Translations under genes and position numbers: made by a program
Assembly: GCA_016888885.1 (NCBI GenBank)
Contig: CP069437.1
Coordinates: forward strand, 1 to 64,000
Direction of reading: 5' to 3'
Length of the DNA: 64,000 bases
Source: Faucicola sp902506215
GTDB taxonomy: Bacteria; Pseudomonadota; Gammaproteobacteria; Pseudomonadales; Moraxellaceae
Notes under the pieces: generated by a model
What the model was told of the DNA's origin: nothing
Seen by the model: the letters and a program-made list of their open reading frames with translations, nothing else
The model's database searches: none
Shown: positions 37,365-46,491 of the stretch, piece by piece
How positions within the stretch are numbered: position 1 is the stretch's first letter
Layout of the letters: the number at the start of each line of letters is the position of its first letter

Positions 37365-37973
37365 ATGCTTACGCCAAAATTTGATGAACTTGTAAAACAA
37401 CTCAAAATACTACCCGGGGTCGGACCCAAATCTGCCCAGCGGATGGCACTGCATTTGCTCAGCTATAAACGCCCGCAAGGTCAAGCGCTGGGCGAAGCTT
37501 TGATTGTGGCGATGCATGATATCAAGCAATGCCAAGTATGCCGTGGTTTATCAGATGAAGATATTTGCCCGGTATGTAGCGATCCGCGGCGCAATGAGCG
37601 CGTGCTTTGTATCGTAGAGACGGCAGCAGACATGATGGCAATCGAGCAAACCGCTGGGTTTAATGGGAAATACTTTGTGCTTGGTGGGCATTTATCACCC
37701 ATTGATGGCATTGGCGTGGAGCAGCTTGGCATCAATCAGCTAATTGCGCTGTTAAAGCAACACCAAGCCGCGCAAAACCCGGTAGAAGAAATCATCTTGG
37801 CAACCAGTACCACGGTAGAAGGGCAAACCACCGCGCATTTTATCAGTGAAGCAGTCAAGCCTTACGTCACCCATATCAGCCGGATTGCCCAAGGGATTCC
37901 GATGGGCGGCGAGCTTGAATATTTAGATAGCATGACACTGGGTCAAGCCCTGCAAAATCGTGGACGGTTATAA
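37365..37973 (+). CDS. recR: Recombination mediator RecR
   Basis: RecR with RecF/RecO loads RecA on gapped DNA. The 202-residue protein has an N-terminal helix-hairpin-helix (LPGVGPKSAQRMALHLL), a four-Cys zinc finger (CQVCRGLSDEDICPVC), a Toprim domain (LCIVETAADMMAIE) and the C-terminal Walker-like IPMGGELEYLD. Start ATG at 37365 gives normal length. It lies downstream of ybaB. Confidence 0.95.
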   Translation: MLTPKFDELVKQLKILPGVGPKSAQRMALHLLSYKRPQGQALGEALIVAMHDIKQCQVCRGLSDEDICPVCSDPRRNERVLCIVETAADMMAIEQTAGFNGKYFVLGGHLSPIDGIGVEQLGINQLIALLKQHQAAQNPVEEIILATSTTVEGQTTAHFISEAVKPYVTHISRIAQGIPMGGELEYLDSMTLGQALQNRGRL

Positions 37974-38055
37974 AATCTTTTCATCAGTTTGACAAGACAA
38001 AATCCTAGATTCATCATAAAATACGCTTAAATTATCCGCCCACAAGACCCAAGTT

Positions 38056-39267
38056 ATGCTCAACCAACATCCGTTAAGCCCAGCCCAATTACAACAACTT
38101 CATGACTTGCCAATCCATTGGGTGAAAACTCAGGACGCACTTTTTGCCCTGCTCGATGACCTAGAGCAAGTCGATACCATTGCCTTAGACACTGAGTTTA
38201 TCAAGCGCGACACTTTTTTTCCCATTCTTGCGCTGATTCAAATCAATACAGGCAAAGCGATTTATTTGCTTGACGCGCCCAAGCTGTATTTAGAAGAATT
38301 TTGGGAAGTGTTAGCGGATATACCCACCGTGGTGTTACATGCGTGTGGCGAGGATTTGGGGATTTATTATTTACTCTCCAACTTGCCTGCGCTGCGCAAT
38401 GTGTTTGATACCCAAATTGGTTTGGGTTTTTTGACCGGTGAAAACTCGCTTGGCTATCAAAAATCGCTGCAAGAAACCATTGCTGTGCATGTGGATAAAG
38501 GTGAAAGCCAATCAGATTGGTTGCAGCGCCCCTTAACGCCTGAGCAAGAAAGCTATGCGGTAGACGATGTGCGTTATTTATTGCCGATGTTTGTTGCCAT
38601 CAAGAAACAGTTGACCGAACAAGGTTTATGGCAATACGCGGTTGAAGACTGCCAAAGCTACACCCAAGAAATTTTTGCCAACTTTAGCACGCCTGATAAC
38701 GCCTTGTATTTAAGTGTCGCTGATTACCGCGATAATCGCGAGCAACTCGCCATGCTGCAAACGCTGTGCGAATGGCGCGAACAGCTTGCCAAATCAATCA
38801 ATAGACCACGCACTTTTATCCTGCGCCCGCAGGCGCTGCGTGAAATCATCGAAAAACCGCCCTTTAGCATGAAGCAGCTAGGTTTTACCAGTATCAAGCC
38901 CAATGTGATTCGCATGTATGGGCAAGAGATTTTGACGCTGATTGATAAGGTACGAAAAGAAGATGACGCAGCCTATCCAAGTCTATTGCCTTTGCCGTAT
39001 CGTAGTCTGTCTAGCGATGTGCAAAAACAACTGGAAAAAGCCATCAAACAGCATGGGCAAACCCTGTCAATTGATGAGACAGTATTGATGCGAAAAAAAT
39101 GGCTGTCAGAGCTGTATGCTTATGCTGTCGCAGCAGAAAAACCGGCATTAAGCCCTTGGCTGAGTGGGTGGCGCAAATCGTGGATTATGGCAGAGATTTT
39201 ACCCATTTTAGATACGGTGATTGCCAACAACCCGCCATCTAGCGAGCATGAAACGACCGCTGAATAA
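38056..39267 (+). CDS. rnd: Ribonuclease D
   Basis: RNase D trims tRNA 3' ends. The 403-residue protein has the DEDD exonuclease motifs: DTEFIKRDTFFP (DxE) near residue 48, HACGEDLGIY, and the third motif in ESYAVDDVRYLLPM. A HRDC-type helical domain follows (LCEWREQLAKSINRPRTFIL). The start has no strong Shine-Dalgarno. It ends at a bidirectional terminator. Confidence 0.92.
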   Translation: MLNQHPLSPAQLQQLHDLPIHWVKTQDALFALLDDLEQVDTIALDTEFIKRDTFFPILALIQINTGKAIYLLDAPKLYLEEFWEVLADIPTVVLHACGEDLGIYYLLSNLPALRNVFDTQIGLGFLTGENSLGYQKSLQETIAVHVDKGESQSDWLQRPLTPEQESYAVDDVRYLLPMFVAIKKQLTEQGLWQYAVEDCQSYTQEIFANFSTPDNALYLSVADYRDNREQLAMLQTLCEWREQLAKSINRPRTFILRPQALREIIEKPPFSMKQLGFTSIKPNVIRMYGQEILTLIDKVRKEDDAAYPSLLPLPYRSLSSDVQKQLEKAIKQHGQTLSIDETVLMRKKWLSELYAYAVAAEKPALSPWLSGWRKSWIMAEILPILDTVIANNPPSSEHETTAE

Positions 39268-39270
39268 ATG

Positions 39271-39300
39271 AAAAAATCCCACCACTGAGTGGGATTTTTT
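39271..39300. terminator. Bidirectional terminator after rnd
   Basis: Perfect arms AAAAAATCCCAC and GTGGGATTTTTT around a short loop serve rnd and the opposing gntP relic. Confidence 0.85.
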
Positions 39301-39342
39301 ACTACTAAATGGCTTAAAATAAACCGCTTAAAAATAAACCGC

Positions 39343-39775
39343 TTAAAAAGAACCAAACATGGTACCCAAAACAATCACCACCGTCACCGCAATCAGCGGA
39401 ATTGCCATCGTCACTATGGCGACATCTTTATAAGATTGCTTGTGGGTCAAATGGCAAATGGCAAATAACGTAATCACCGCACCACTATGCGGTAGCGTGT
39501 CTAAGCCACCTGCTGCCATCACCGCCAGCCCCAGAATCTGCCATCAGCTGACCAAACACCGCCCCGAGCAAAAATATCGGAAAAAACTTCAATAAAAAGC
39601 CACTCAACGCTTTCATAAAAACGGTGGTATAGATGGGCAGTGAGCTTAGAATATCGCCTGACAGCGCGACCGCTAGGGTGGCCATCAAGGGTGCTAAAAT
39701 TAATACAGAATAGCCGCGATAGGCAAAATACATTAATAGAAAGAGCGAAATAATAATCGCAATGGTACTAAACAT
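39343..39775 (-). pseudogene. GntP-family permease relic with large internal deletion
   Basis: Only the two ends of a gluconate/citrate-type GntP permease remain. The N-terminal part (from 39775) has about 80 residues of normal family sequence: two or three TM helices, VFMKALSGFLLKFFPIFLLG and GQLMADSG. Then the reading frame is lost and stops after GSRWLRHATA. In the +1 frame the C-terminal end is found: QILGLAVMAAGG, LDTLPHSGAVITL, and a last TM helix ending GTMFGSF. About 300 residues are missing compared with a normal member near 445. The join lies in CAGATTCTGGG, readable in both frames. Confidence 0.85.
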
Positions 39776-39885
39776 AATGTCATCCTTGACTTATGATGGG
39801 TTTAAAGTCACGCGTGATGATTACAATTTTTTTTCAGTCCCTGCATCATAGCAGAATTGTTTTGACTCGCAATTGCCTTTATAGC

Positions 39886-39913
39886 AAAAAGCCATACATT
39901 TTTGCATGGCTTT
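39886..39913 (-). terminator. Terminator after gcvP
   Basis: Arms AAAAGCCAT and ATGGCTTTT, followed on the minus strand by a short T run, lie about 32 bp past the gcvP stop. Confidence 0.75.
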
Positions 39914-39944
39914 TGTAAAAAATACGGTAAGTGTTGATTGAGGC

Positions 39945-42827
39945 TTACTCTGCGATTTCACCATTCTCATAGCTTGAGATATCGGGGCAAGAACAGATTA
40001 AGTTTTTGTCGCCATATACATCATCGATACGGCTCACCGATGGCCAAAACTTATTGTCACGTACGTACGCGAGTGGATAGGCGGCTTCTTCACGGCTGTA
40101 TGGACGATTCCAGTCACCGGTCACCACTTGTGCGGTGTGTGGTGCATTCACTAGCGGGTTGTTATCTGCTGGCCAGTCACCGTTTTTAACTTTCATCGCT
40201 TCAGCTTTGATTTGGACTAAGGCTGAAATAAAGCGGTCTAGCTCTTCTTTGCTTTCTGACTCAGTCGGCTCAATCATCAAAGTACCTGCGACGGGGAAAG
40301 ACATGGTAGGCGCATGAAACCCGTAATCCATTAAGCGTTTGGCGATATCAACTTCGGTGATACCTGTTTCGGCTTTTAGTGGGCGGATGTCAATGATACA
40401 TTCATGGGCGACGCGACCATTTTCACCACTATAAAGTACGGGGTAATGGTCTTTTAATTTCATGGCCGTGTAATTGGCATTTAATAGCGCAGCTTCTGTC
40501 GCTTGCACCAAGCCATCACGACCCATCATGGTGATATACATCCATGAGATAGGCAAGATGCTGGCTGAACCAAACGGGGCAGCCGATACCGCACTCATGC
40601 CATCTTGGGCATTGGGCACCGCAGATACAACGTGGTTGGCAATAAAAGGCGCCAAATGTGATTTCATGCCGATAGGACCCATGCCAGGACCGCCGCCGCC
40701 GTGTGGAATACAGAAGGTTTTGTGCAAATTCATGTGTAGCACGTCAGCACCGACATCCGCAGGCTGCATCATGCTGACCTGCGCGTTCATGTTAGCGCCA
40801 TCCATATACACTTGACCACCGTGTTGATGAATCAAGTCACAGATATCACGGATACCTTCTTCAAACACACCGTGTGTCGAAGGGTAGGTAATCATCAAGG
40901 CGCCCAGATTGTCGCTGTATTTTTGCGCTTTTTGGGTCAAGTCGGCAATATCAACGTTACCACGCTCATCGGTGGCTACCACGACGACTTCCATCCCCAT
41001 CATCTGTGCCGTGGCAGGATTGGTGCCGTGTGCGGAGCGCGGAATCAGGCAGATATGACGGTTGGGTTGACCTAAGCTTTCATGATAACGACGAATCGCC
41101 AATAGTCCTGCGTACTCGCCTGACGCGCCTGAATTTGGCTGCATAGAGATAGCGTCAAACCCTGTGATGGCTTTGAGCTGCTCTTGCAGGTCTTCAATCA
41201 TTTCAATATAGCCGCCCACTTGTTCGCGTGGCGCAAATGGATGCACATTGGCAAATTCATTCCAAGTAATCGGTAGCATTTCGCTAGTGGCGTTAAGTTT
41301 CATGGTACAGCTACCCAGCGAAATCATACTATGATTCATCGCCAAGTCTTTGTTTTCTAGCTTTTTCAAATAACGCAGCATTTCATGTTCGGTGTGATAA
41401 CGATTAAACACAGGATGAGTTAAAATCGCATCAGTACGTAGCAATGACGCTGGCAAAGACAAGCTGATATCATCGGATAATTGAGCGGCTACACCTGTAA
41501 ATAACTGCGTGAGCACACCAAAATCTGCCGCATCACTGGTTTCGTTAAAGGCAATGGCGATATGGTTATCGTCTACCTTGCGCAGGTTATAGCCGATATT
41601 GAGAGCATTTTGATAGATTTGCTCAGTTTGACCTTCGGTATTGATGAGCACAGTATCAAAAAACTGCTCATGCACAATCGACATGCCAGCTTGTTTGATG
41701 GCTTGGGCAAAAGCGCTGGCTAATGCATGAATGCGGGTGGCGATACGTTTGATGCCTTTAGGACCATGATACACCGCATACATCCCAGCCAAATTTGCCA
41801 GTAACACTTGCGATGTACAAATATTTGAGTTGGCTTTTTCGCGGCGGATATGTTGCTCTCGGGTTTGTAGTGCCATACGCAAGGCTTGTTTACCTTGAGC
41901 ATCCACCGATACGCCAATGATACGACCTGGGGCAGAACGCTTGGCACTGTCTTTAAAGGCAAAATAAGCCGCGTGTGGACCACCAAAGCCCATCGGCACG
42001 CCAAAACGCTGGGTGTTACCCAGTGCCACATCCGCACCCATGCTGCCCGGTGATTTAAGAAGTACCAGACTCATCACATCCGCAGCAACAATTGTCTGTG
42101 TGCCTTTGGCTTTCACTGCACTGATGATATCAGTTAAATCAACCACATCGCCTTCGCTACCCACGTACTGGAAAATCGCGCCAAAGAAATCACCCTGTTT
42201 GGCAACGTCAAAATCACCGACCACTACCTCCCAACCAAAATACTTGGCACGGGTTTTGATGACATCTAAGGTTTGAGGATAAATACGGCTATCAACAAAA
42301 AATTGGTTAGATTTATTTTTACCCACGCGTTTTGCCATCGCCATCGCTTCAGCCGCCGCCGTCGCTTCATCAAGCAAACTTGCGCCCGCCAATTCAAGAC
42401 CTGATAAGTCAATACAAACTTGTTGGAAGTTGAGTAATGCCTCTAAGCGACCTTGAGCAATCTCCGCCTGATAAGGGGTATAAGCCGTGTACCAGCCTGG
42501 GTTTTCAAGCACATTACGTTGAATCACCGCAGGTAGGCGAGTCGGATAATAGCCTAAGCCAATATAGCTTTTATTGACCTTGATTTTATCCGCCAACCCG
42601 CGCAACTTTGCCAAGGCATCATGCTCAGTCATACTTAAGGGTAAATCTAACTCTTTGCTAAGACGTACCGAAGCTGGCACCGTCTGTTCAATAAAGCTTG
42701 CCATGCTGTCAGCGCCGACGGCTTTTAGCATCGCTTCTTTTTCATCTTGGCTAATGCCAACATGACGATGAATAAATTCTGATGATTGGAATAAATCAGC
42801 AAATGATTGAAAAGACGGTTGACTCAT
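39945..42827 (-). CDS. gcvP: Glycine dehydrogenase (decarboxylating) GcvP
   Basis: GcvP is the PLP-dependent P-protein of the glycine cleavage system; it decarboxylates glycine and passes the aminomethyl group to GcvH. The single-chain 960-residue form is present. The cofactor Lys is in NLHKTFCIPHGGGGPGMGP, and the N-terminal half has the duplicated fold (YTPYQAEIAQGRLEALLNFQ). It lies downstream of gcvH and a nitroreductase on the same strand; gcvT is 2.1 kb further upstream. Confidence 0.96.
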   Translation of the reverse strand: MSQPSFQSFADLFQSSEFIHRHVGISQDEKEAMLKAVGADSMASFIEQTVPASVRLSKELDLPLSMTEHDALAKLRGLADKIKVNKSYIGLGYYPTRLPAVIQRNVLENPGWYTAYTPYQAEIAQGRLEALLNFQQVCIDLSGLELAGASLLDEATAAAEAMAMAKRVGKNKSNQFFVDSRIYPQTLDVIKTRAKYFGWEVVVGDFDVAKQGDFFGAIFQYVGSEGDVVDLTDIISAVKAKGTQTIVAADVMSLVLLKSPGSMGADVALGNTQRFGVPMGFGGPHAAYFAFKDSAKRSAPGRIIGVSVDAQGKQALRMALQTREQHIRREKANSNICTSQVLLANLAGMYAVYHGPKGIKRIATRIHALASAFAQAIKQAGMSIVHEQFFDTVLINTEGQTEQIYQNALNIGYNLRKVDDNHIAIAFNETSDAADFGVLTQLFTGVAAQLSDDISLSLPASLLRTDAILTHPVFNRYHTEHEMLRYLKKLENKDLAMNHSMISLGSCTMKLNATSEMLPITWNEFANVHPFAPREQVGGYIEMIEDLQEQLKAITGFDAISMQPNSGASGEYAGLLAIRRYHESLGQPNRHICLIPRSAHGTNPATAQMMGMEVVVVATDERGNVDIADLTQKAQKYSDNLGALMITYPSTHGVFEEGIRDICDLIHQHGGQVYMDGANMNAQVSMMQPADVGADVLHMNLHKTFCIPHGGGGPGMGPIGMKSHLAPFIANHVVSAVPNAQDGMSAVSAAPFGSASILPISWMYITMMGRDGLVQATEAALLNANYTAMKLKDHYPVLYSGENGRVAHECIIDIRPLKAETGITEVDIAKRLMDYGFHAPTMSFPVAGTLMIEPTESESKEELDRFISALVQIKAEAMKVKNGDWPADNNPLVNAPHTAQVVTGDWNRPYSREEAAYPLAYVRDNKFWPSVSRIDDVYGDKNLICSCPDISSYENGEIAE

Positions 42828-42937
42828 TCAAGTTTCCTTTAGCGTCTGATAAAACATTGAAAATAAAAATAGCAGGTTTTGCCATGGCTACCATGACAAA
42901 CATCGGTTGAATGGATAAAAATTACACTTTAACGGTA

Positions 42938-43672
42938 TTACACCTTAACGATAAAGCGCTCCCGCTCAAAACGGTATTGCTCACTATAGATACCACGCTC
43001 GTCGCGCTCACCGGCAGCAATTACCATACAAATATGCTGGTGGTCATTGAGGTCAAGCAATTTTTTGAGTTGTGGCTCGTCAAATCCCCCCATGGGGCAA
43101 CTATCAAAACCGTGGGCACGCAAGGCAAGCATCAAATTCTCGGCAGCCAGTGAGGTGCTAATGAGCGCCCAGTTTTTAAGGTCTTGCGCATCATAGATGG
43201 GGTCAACCATCGCACCTCTGACTTTGCGAGTGGCTTGCGTCAGCGCCCATTTGGCAGGGGTGAACACATTCATCACACCGCGCGTCATGGTCAGCGGAAT
43301 GAGCTTGCCATAATAATCTTGCACGGGTTTTGGTACAGGTTTGACAGGAAAATACTTGATATTGTCTTTGGCGTGTTGACGCCACGTGTCAGTACGAGCG
43401 ACCACAACAATCAGCTTATTGGCGGTTTTTGCTGCATTTTGGCTCATGCAATAGGTCACAGTTTTTTGGCGTTTTTCTTCTGATTCAATCACAAAAAATT
43501 GCCAAGGCTGTAAATTACTTGAGCTAGGCGCTAACATCGCCATATCGAGACAGGCATTGAGCACTTCATCACTGATGGGCGTTTTGGTAAAGCGTCGTAC
43601 CGAACGGCGAGTGCTCACCACCTCATAAAAACTGGCTTGTTTTGGGTCAGTAAGCGGGGTCAGTGTCGGCAT
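42938..43672 (-). CDS. Nitroreductase-family FMN oxidoreductase
   Basis: The protein (about 244 residues) has nitroreductase features: VVSTRRSVRRFTKTPIS near residue 20 for FMN phosphate, MLAPSSSNLQPWQFFVIE, and LALRAHGFDSCPMGGFDE near residue 190. The substrate is unknown. I use the ATG at 43672; a TTG four codons upstream is also open. It sits between gcvH and gcvP on the same strand, which is unusual for a glycine cleavage locus. Confidence 0.85.
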   Translation of the reverse strand: MPTLTPLTDPKQASFYEVVSTRRSVRRFTKTPISDEVLNACLDMAMLAPSSSNLQPWQFFVIESEEKRQKTVTYCMSQNAAKTANKLIVVVARTDTWRQHAKDNIKYFPVKPVPKPVQDYYGKLIPLTMTRGVMNVFTPAKWALTQATRKVRGAMVDPIYDAQDLKNWALISTSLAAENLMLALRAHGFDSCPMGGFDEPQLKKLLDLNDHQHICMVIAAGERDERGIYSEQYRFERERFIVKV

Positions 43673-43730
43673 AGCAGCTCTCAAGTTAACAAAATAAAGG
43701 ATGCGTTACAGTTAATTGCTAGGACAACAG

Positions 43731-43758
43731 GCTAAGGTAATCAGGCGACTACCTTAGC
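43731..43758. repeat. Perfect 9-bp inverted repeat between gcvH and the nitroreductase gene
   Basis: Arms GCTAAGGTA and TACCTTAGC surround a 10-base loop. There is no T run, so it may be an mRNA-stability hairpin or an operator; a terminator is less likely. Confidence 0.5.
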
Positions 43759-43799
43759 TAGGCTCTATAACGACGATTAGATAAAAGCGATAAAGATAA

Positions 43800-44180
43800 T
43801 TAAATACTATCTTGGTACTCGTCTGCGTCCATCAAGCCTTGATAATCATCAGCATTGTCTGGTTTGATTTTAAAGAACCAACCTTCGCCATAAGGGTCTT
43901 CATTAATGGTTTCTGGCGCATCTACCAAGGCTTCATTCACCGCTAGGATTTCACCAGCGATGGGTGCGTAGACATCGGAGGCAGCTTTCACCGATTCGAC
44001 GACCGCAATTTCAGCATCCACGTCAACGTGTTCACCTACTTCAGGCAATTCAACATACACGATATCACCGAGCAAGTCTTGGGCATGGTGAGTAATACCC
44101 ACAGTGATAGTACCGTCTTCTTCTTGGCGTAACCATTCATGACTAGCCACATATTTTAAATCTGCTGGAATATTGCTCAT
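43800..44180 (-). CDS. gcvH: Glycine cleavage system H protein GcvH
   Basis: GcvH shuttles the aminomethyl group on a lipoyl arm between GcvP and GcvT. The 126-residue protein has the lipoylation site Lys65 in VVESVKAASDVYAP, HEWLR near the start, and the conserved DPYGEGWFFKI near the end. I start at the ATG at 44180, which has GAGGA upstream. A hairpin followed by T-rich sequence lies in its leader (44217-44256). Confidence 0.95.
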   Translation of the reverse strand: MSNIPADLKYVASHEWLRQEEDGTITVGITHHAQDLLGDIVYVELPEVGEHVDVDAEIAVVESVKAASDVYAPIAGEILAVNEALVDAPETINEDPYGEGWFFKIKPDNADDYQGLMDADEYQDSI

Positions 44181-44216
44181 AACTATTTTCCTCAAAGCGA
44201 AAGTAGGGGTGAAAAT

Positions 44217-44256
44217 AAAAGGCTGTCAGCCAAGCAGTCACACTTGGCGCCTTTTT
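44217..44256 (-). promoter_or_regulatory. Terminator-like hairpin in the gcvH leader
   Basis: On the minus strand, AAAAGG and GCCAAG pair with CTTGGC and CCTTTT around a loop, and TTTTATTTT follows, 37 bp before the gcvH ATG. It could be an attenuator or a second terminator behind the upstream gene. Confidence 0.4.
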
Positions 44257-44266
44257 ACTAAACATG

Positions 44267-44294
44267 TTTAAAAGCCTAGTTTTAAAAGCCTAGT
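44267..44294. repeat. 14-bp tandem repeat upstream of gcvH
   Basis: TTTAAAAGCCTAGT occurs twice in perfect tandem, and a degenerate third unit (ATTTAAAACCTAAGT) follows. Confidence 0.8.
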
Positions 44295-44330
44295 ATTTAA
44301 AACCTAAGTAATTTAACAAACATAAGTAAC

Positions 44331-44364
44331 AAAAATTTGGTCGATACAATGTATATCGACCAAA
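44331..44364 (-). terminator. Terminator after the MliC-like lipoprotein gene
   Basis: Perfect 11-bp arms TTTGGTCGATA and TATCGACCAAA, followed on the minus strand by T5, lie 48 bp past the stop codon. Confidence 0.8.
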
Positions 44365-44411
44365 CTTGAAAACCAAATTAGCAGTTTAACCCGTTCAACA
44401 AGTAAATCGGA

Positions 44412-44798
44412 TTAAATAGCATTACACACAAAGTTATAATCACGACCTTGTGAGGTCACGGTTAACGCACCTTCTGCACCTTTGACGCCCCAATCATACA
44501 TGGTAGTTTTGGTGGCATTTGACAAGGTATAGCGATTACCCGAACCTGATACATCTTGTTTTAACACCATCGCCGCTTGGTTTAGACCAAGCATTGGCGA
44601 GGTGATTTTTAAATTAGCGACATTCCTGCCGTTTTCTTGACCATAGAATGCGACGACTTCAGTATTGTTATCACATTTAAAGGTTTGTGAATTTGCTTGA
44701 ATTGCCAACACTTGTGACGGACTAGGCTGTGCCACTGGGGTTGAGGTACAGGCCGCCAAACTTGCCAAAAACGGTACAACAAAGAGTAATTTTTTCAT
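44412..44798 (-). CDS. Lipoprotein resembling lysozyme inhibitor MliC
   Basis: The 128-residue protein has a lipoprotein signal (MKKLLFVVPFLASLAAC, Cys17) and a short Pro/Ser linker. A compact beta domain with a FKCDNNTEVVAFY opening, a GNRYTLSN strand and a C-terminal Cys (FVCNAI) recalls MliC/PliC inhibitors of C-type lysozyme, where the two cysteines form a disulfide. The match is by pattern only. AGAAGG precedes the ATG. It has its own promoter candidate and terminator, so it seems independent of the gcv genes around it. Confidence 0.6.
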   Translation of the reverse strand: MKKLLFVVPFLASLAACTSTPVAQPSPSQVLAIQANSQTFKCDNNTEVVAFYGQENGRNVANLKITSPMLGLNQAAMVLKQDVSGSGNRYTLSNATKTTMYDWGVKGAEGALTVTSQGRDYNFVCNAI

Positions 44799-44813
44799 GA
44801 TTTTACCTTCTAA

Positions 44814-44843
44814 AGTATGATGAATTTATTATCGGTTTTTCAA
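44814..44843 (-). promoter_or_regulatory. Candidate promoter of the MliC-like gene
   Basis: On the minus strand TTGAAA (44838-44843) and CATACT (44814-44819) are 18 bp apart, close to the start codon. Confidence 0.4.
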
Positions 44844-44912
44844 ATTACGCTGACTAATTATTTGAATGTTGTTCATTAATAAGCGCTAAATCCATCATAA
44901 CATGATAAAATC

Positions 44913-46046
44913 TTAGTTGAATTGTTTGTTGCCATTTCTAACAAACGGTAACGAAATGATACGTACTGGCGTCGGTGTGCCCCGTAAATCAACGGTAGCT
45001 GCTGTATCCGTCGTCTTCGGAATACGGGCAATCGCAATCGATTGTTTTAGGCTTGGGCTAAAAGTGCCGCTAGTGATTACCCCAGTTTTGCCATTGTCTA
45101 GCGTGACCGTCATGCCTTCACGCAGTACCCCACGTGACTCTAGCACTAAGCCTACTTGCATAACGTCATTACCCTCAGCAATCGCTTGGTCTTGTTTGGC
45201 TTGCATAGCCTCACGACCCACAAAATCCCGATCATCTTTTACCGCTAGCGTCCATGCCATACCGCATTCATACGGATTGATGGTTTCATCCATCTCATGA
45301 CCGTACAAATTCATGCCCGCTTCAAGACGTAAGGTATCACGCGCACCTAATCCTGCTGGAGCGATGCCATGGTCTTTGAGTAAGGTAAAAAATGCTGAGG
45401 CCTCGGCTTGTGGCAAAATGACTTCAACGCCATCTTCACCCGTATAACCGGTACGCGCCACAAACCAATCTGCGCCTTCAATGTCGGTCAAATCTTTGCC
45501 CACAAATGGTTTTAAGGTAGCTAGGCTATCTGCCCAATTTGGTTTGGCTTGGCTCAGTTTCTGCAAGGCATTAGGACCTTGCACCGCAAGCATAGCAAGT
45601 TCTGGGCGCTCGGTAATGGTGACGGCAAAGTCTTTGGCGATTTTGTCAAACTGTGCCAAGTCTTTATCACGGGTGGCGGCATTTGAGACGATACGATACT
45701 CGGTCTCTGCATCGTTCATCCGGTAAACAATTAAGTCATCAATCACGCCGCCATTTTCGTTTAGCATGGCAGAGTAAAGCGCTTTACCGACAAATTTGAG
45801 TTTGGCGACATCATTGGCAAGCAGTTTTTGCAGCCAAGCTTTGGCATCTTTGCCGGCGATGTCAGTCACCACCATATGTGACACGTCAAACATGCCCGCA
45901 TCGGTACGCACGGCGTCATGCTCTTGAATCTGTGAACCATAATGGATAGGCAATTGCCAACCAGAGAAGTCAACGATTTTGCCGTTGCTATCGATATGGG
46001 ATTGATAAAAAGGGGTGCGGTTTAAAGGCTTGTCTGTGGCTGACAT
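44913..46046 (-). CDS. gcvT: Aminomethyltransferase GcvT
   Basis: GcvT is the T-protein of glycine cleavage; it moves the methylene group to tetrahydrofolate and releases ammonia. The 377-residue protein has the opening TPFYQSHIDSNGKIVDFSGW, MFDVSHMVV with the catalytic-region Asp, DDLIVYRM, GYTGEDGVEV and the folate-site GLGARDTLRLEAGM. It is first behind a tandem glycine riboswitch, so its expression should rise with glycine. Confidence 0.96.
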   Translation of the reverse strand: MSATDKPLNRTPFYQSHIDSNGKIVDFSGWQLPIHYGSQIQEHDAVRTDAGMFDVSHMVVTDIAGKDAKAWLQKLLANDVAKLKFVGKALYSAMLNENGGVIDDLIVYRMNDAETEYRIVSNAATRDKDLAQFDKIAKDFAVTITERPELAMLAVQGPNALQKLSQAKPNWADSLATLKPFVGKDLTDIEGADWFVARTGYTGEDGVEVILPQAEASAFFTLLKDHGIAPAGLGARDTLRLEAGMNLYGHEMDETINPYECGMAWTLAVKDDRDFVGREAMQAKQDQAIAEGNDVMQVGLVLESRGVLREGMTVTLDNGKTGVITSGTFSPSLKQSIAIARIPKTTDTAATVDLRGTPTPVRIISLPFVRNGNKQFN

Positions 46047-46189
46047 GGCAAATCCTTGAGTGGATAAAAATCAAATAACGGCTTGATGGTTTATTTGATG
46101 TTTTAATAGCGTGGGATAAAACGCTAAAACCAAACATCGCACATCAATAGAGCACTAAAACTAATCCAACTTTATGTCGGTAGCTATCA

Positions 46190-46485
46190 GCCCTATCTGT
46201 CCTGTTACCTGAGATTTTCAATCGACTTGTCAATTTCTTGTAATATAGCTTATAGTACAGATAGACAAGTCAATCTTTTCCCCTTCGGTGGCATTGCCAA
46301 GCAATACACTCTCCAGATTTGTTATATTTTGATGCAGTGCTGAAAATATTGAGAAATTCGCCACTGCCAAAAATTACGATTCCAGTCCTTTTACCTGAGC
46401 GATTATAGGGTCTTTACGCCTTCGGTGATGGTTTTGGTATTTCATAATTTGATGAAAAACAAAACAACATTCTCTCCTGAAATCT
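46190..46485 (-). promoter_or_regulatory. Tandem glycine riboswitch upstream of gcvT
   Basis: On the minus strand two glycine aptamers lie in series. The first has CAGGAGAG, CACCGAAGGCGTAAAG and CTCAGGTAAAAGGACTGG. The second has CTGGAGAG, CCACCGAAGGGGAAAAG and TCTCAGGTAACAGGACAG. These are the conserved core sequences of the glycine riboswitch. The pair spans nearly the whole leader from just after the promoter to about 145 bp before gcvT. The sequence after the second aptamer shows no clear U-run terminator, so control may be translational or by another fold. Confidence 0.93.
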
Positions 46486-46491
46486 TCGGTT

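Noticed and set aside
39120..39374. 84-codon minus-strand frame over the end of rnd
   Set aside because: It crosses the rnd terminator and overlaps rnd and the gntP relic in the wrong frame.
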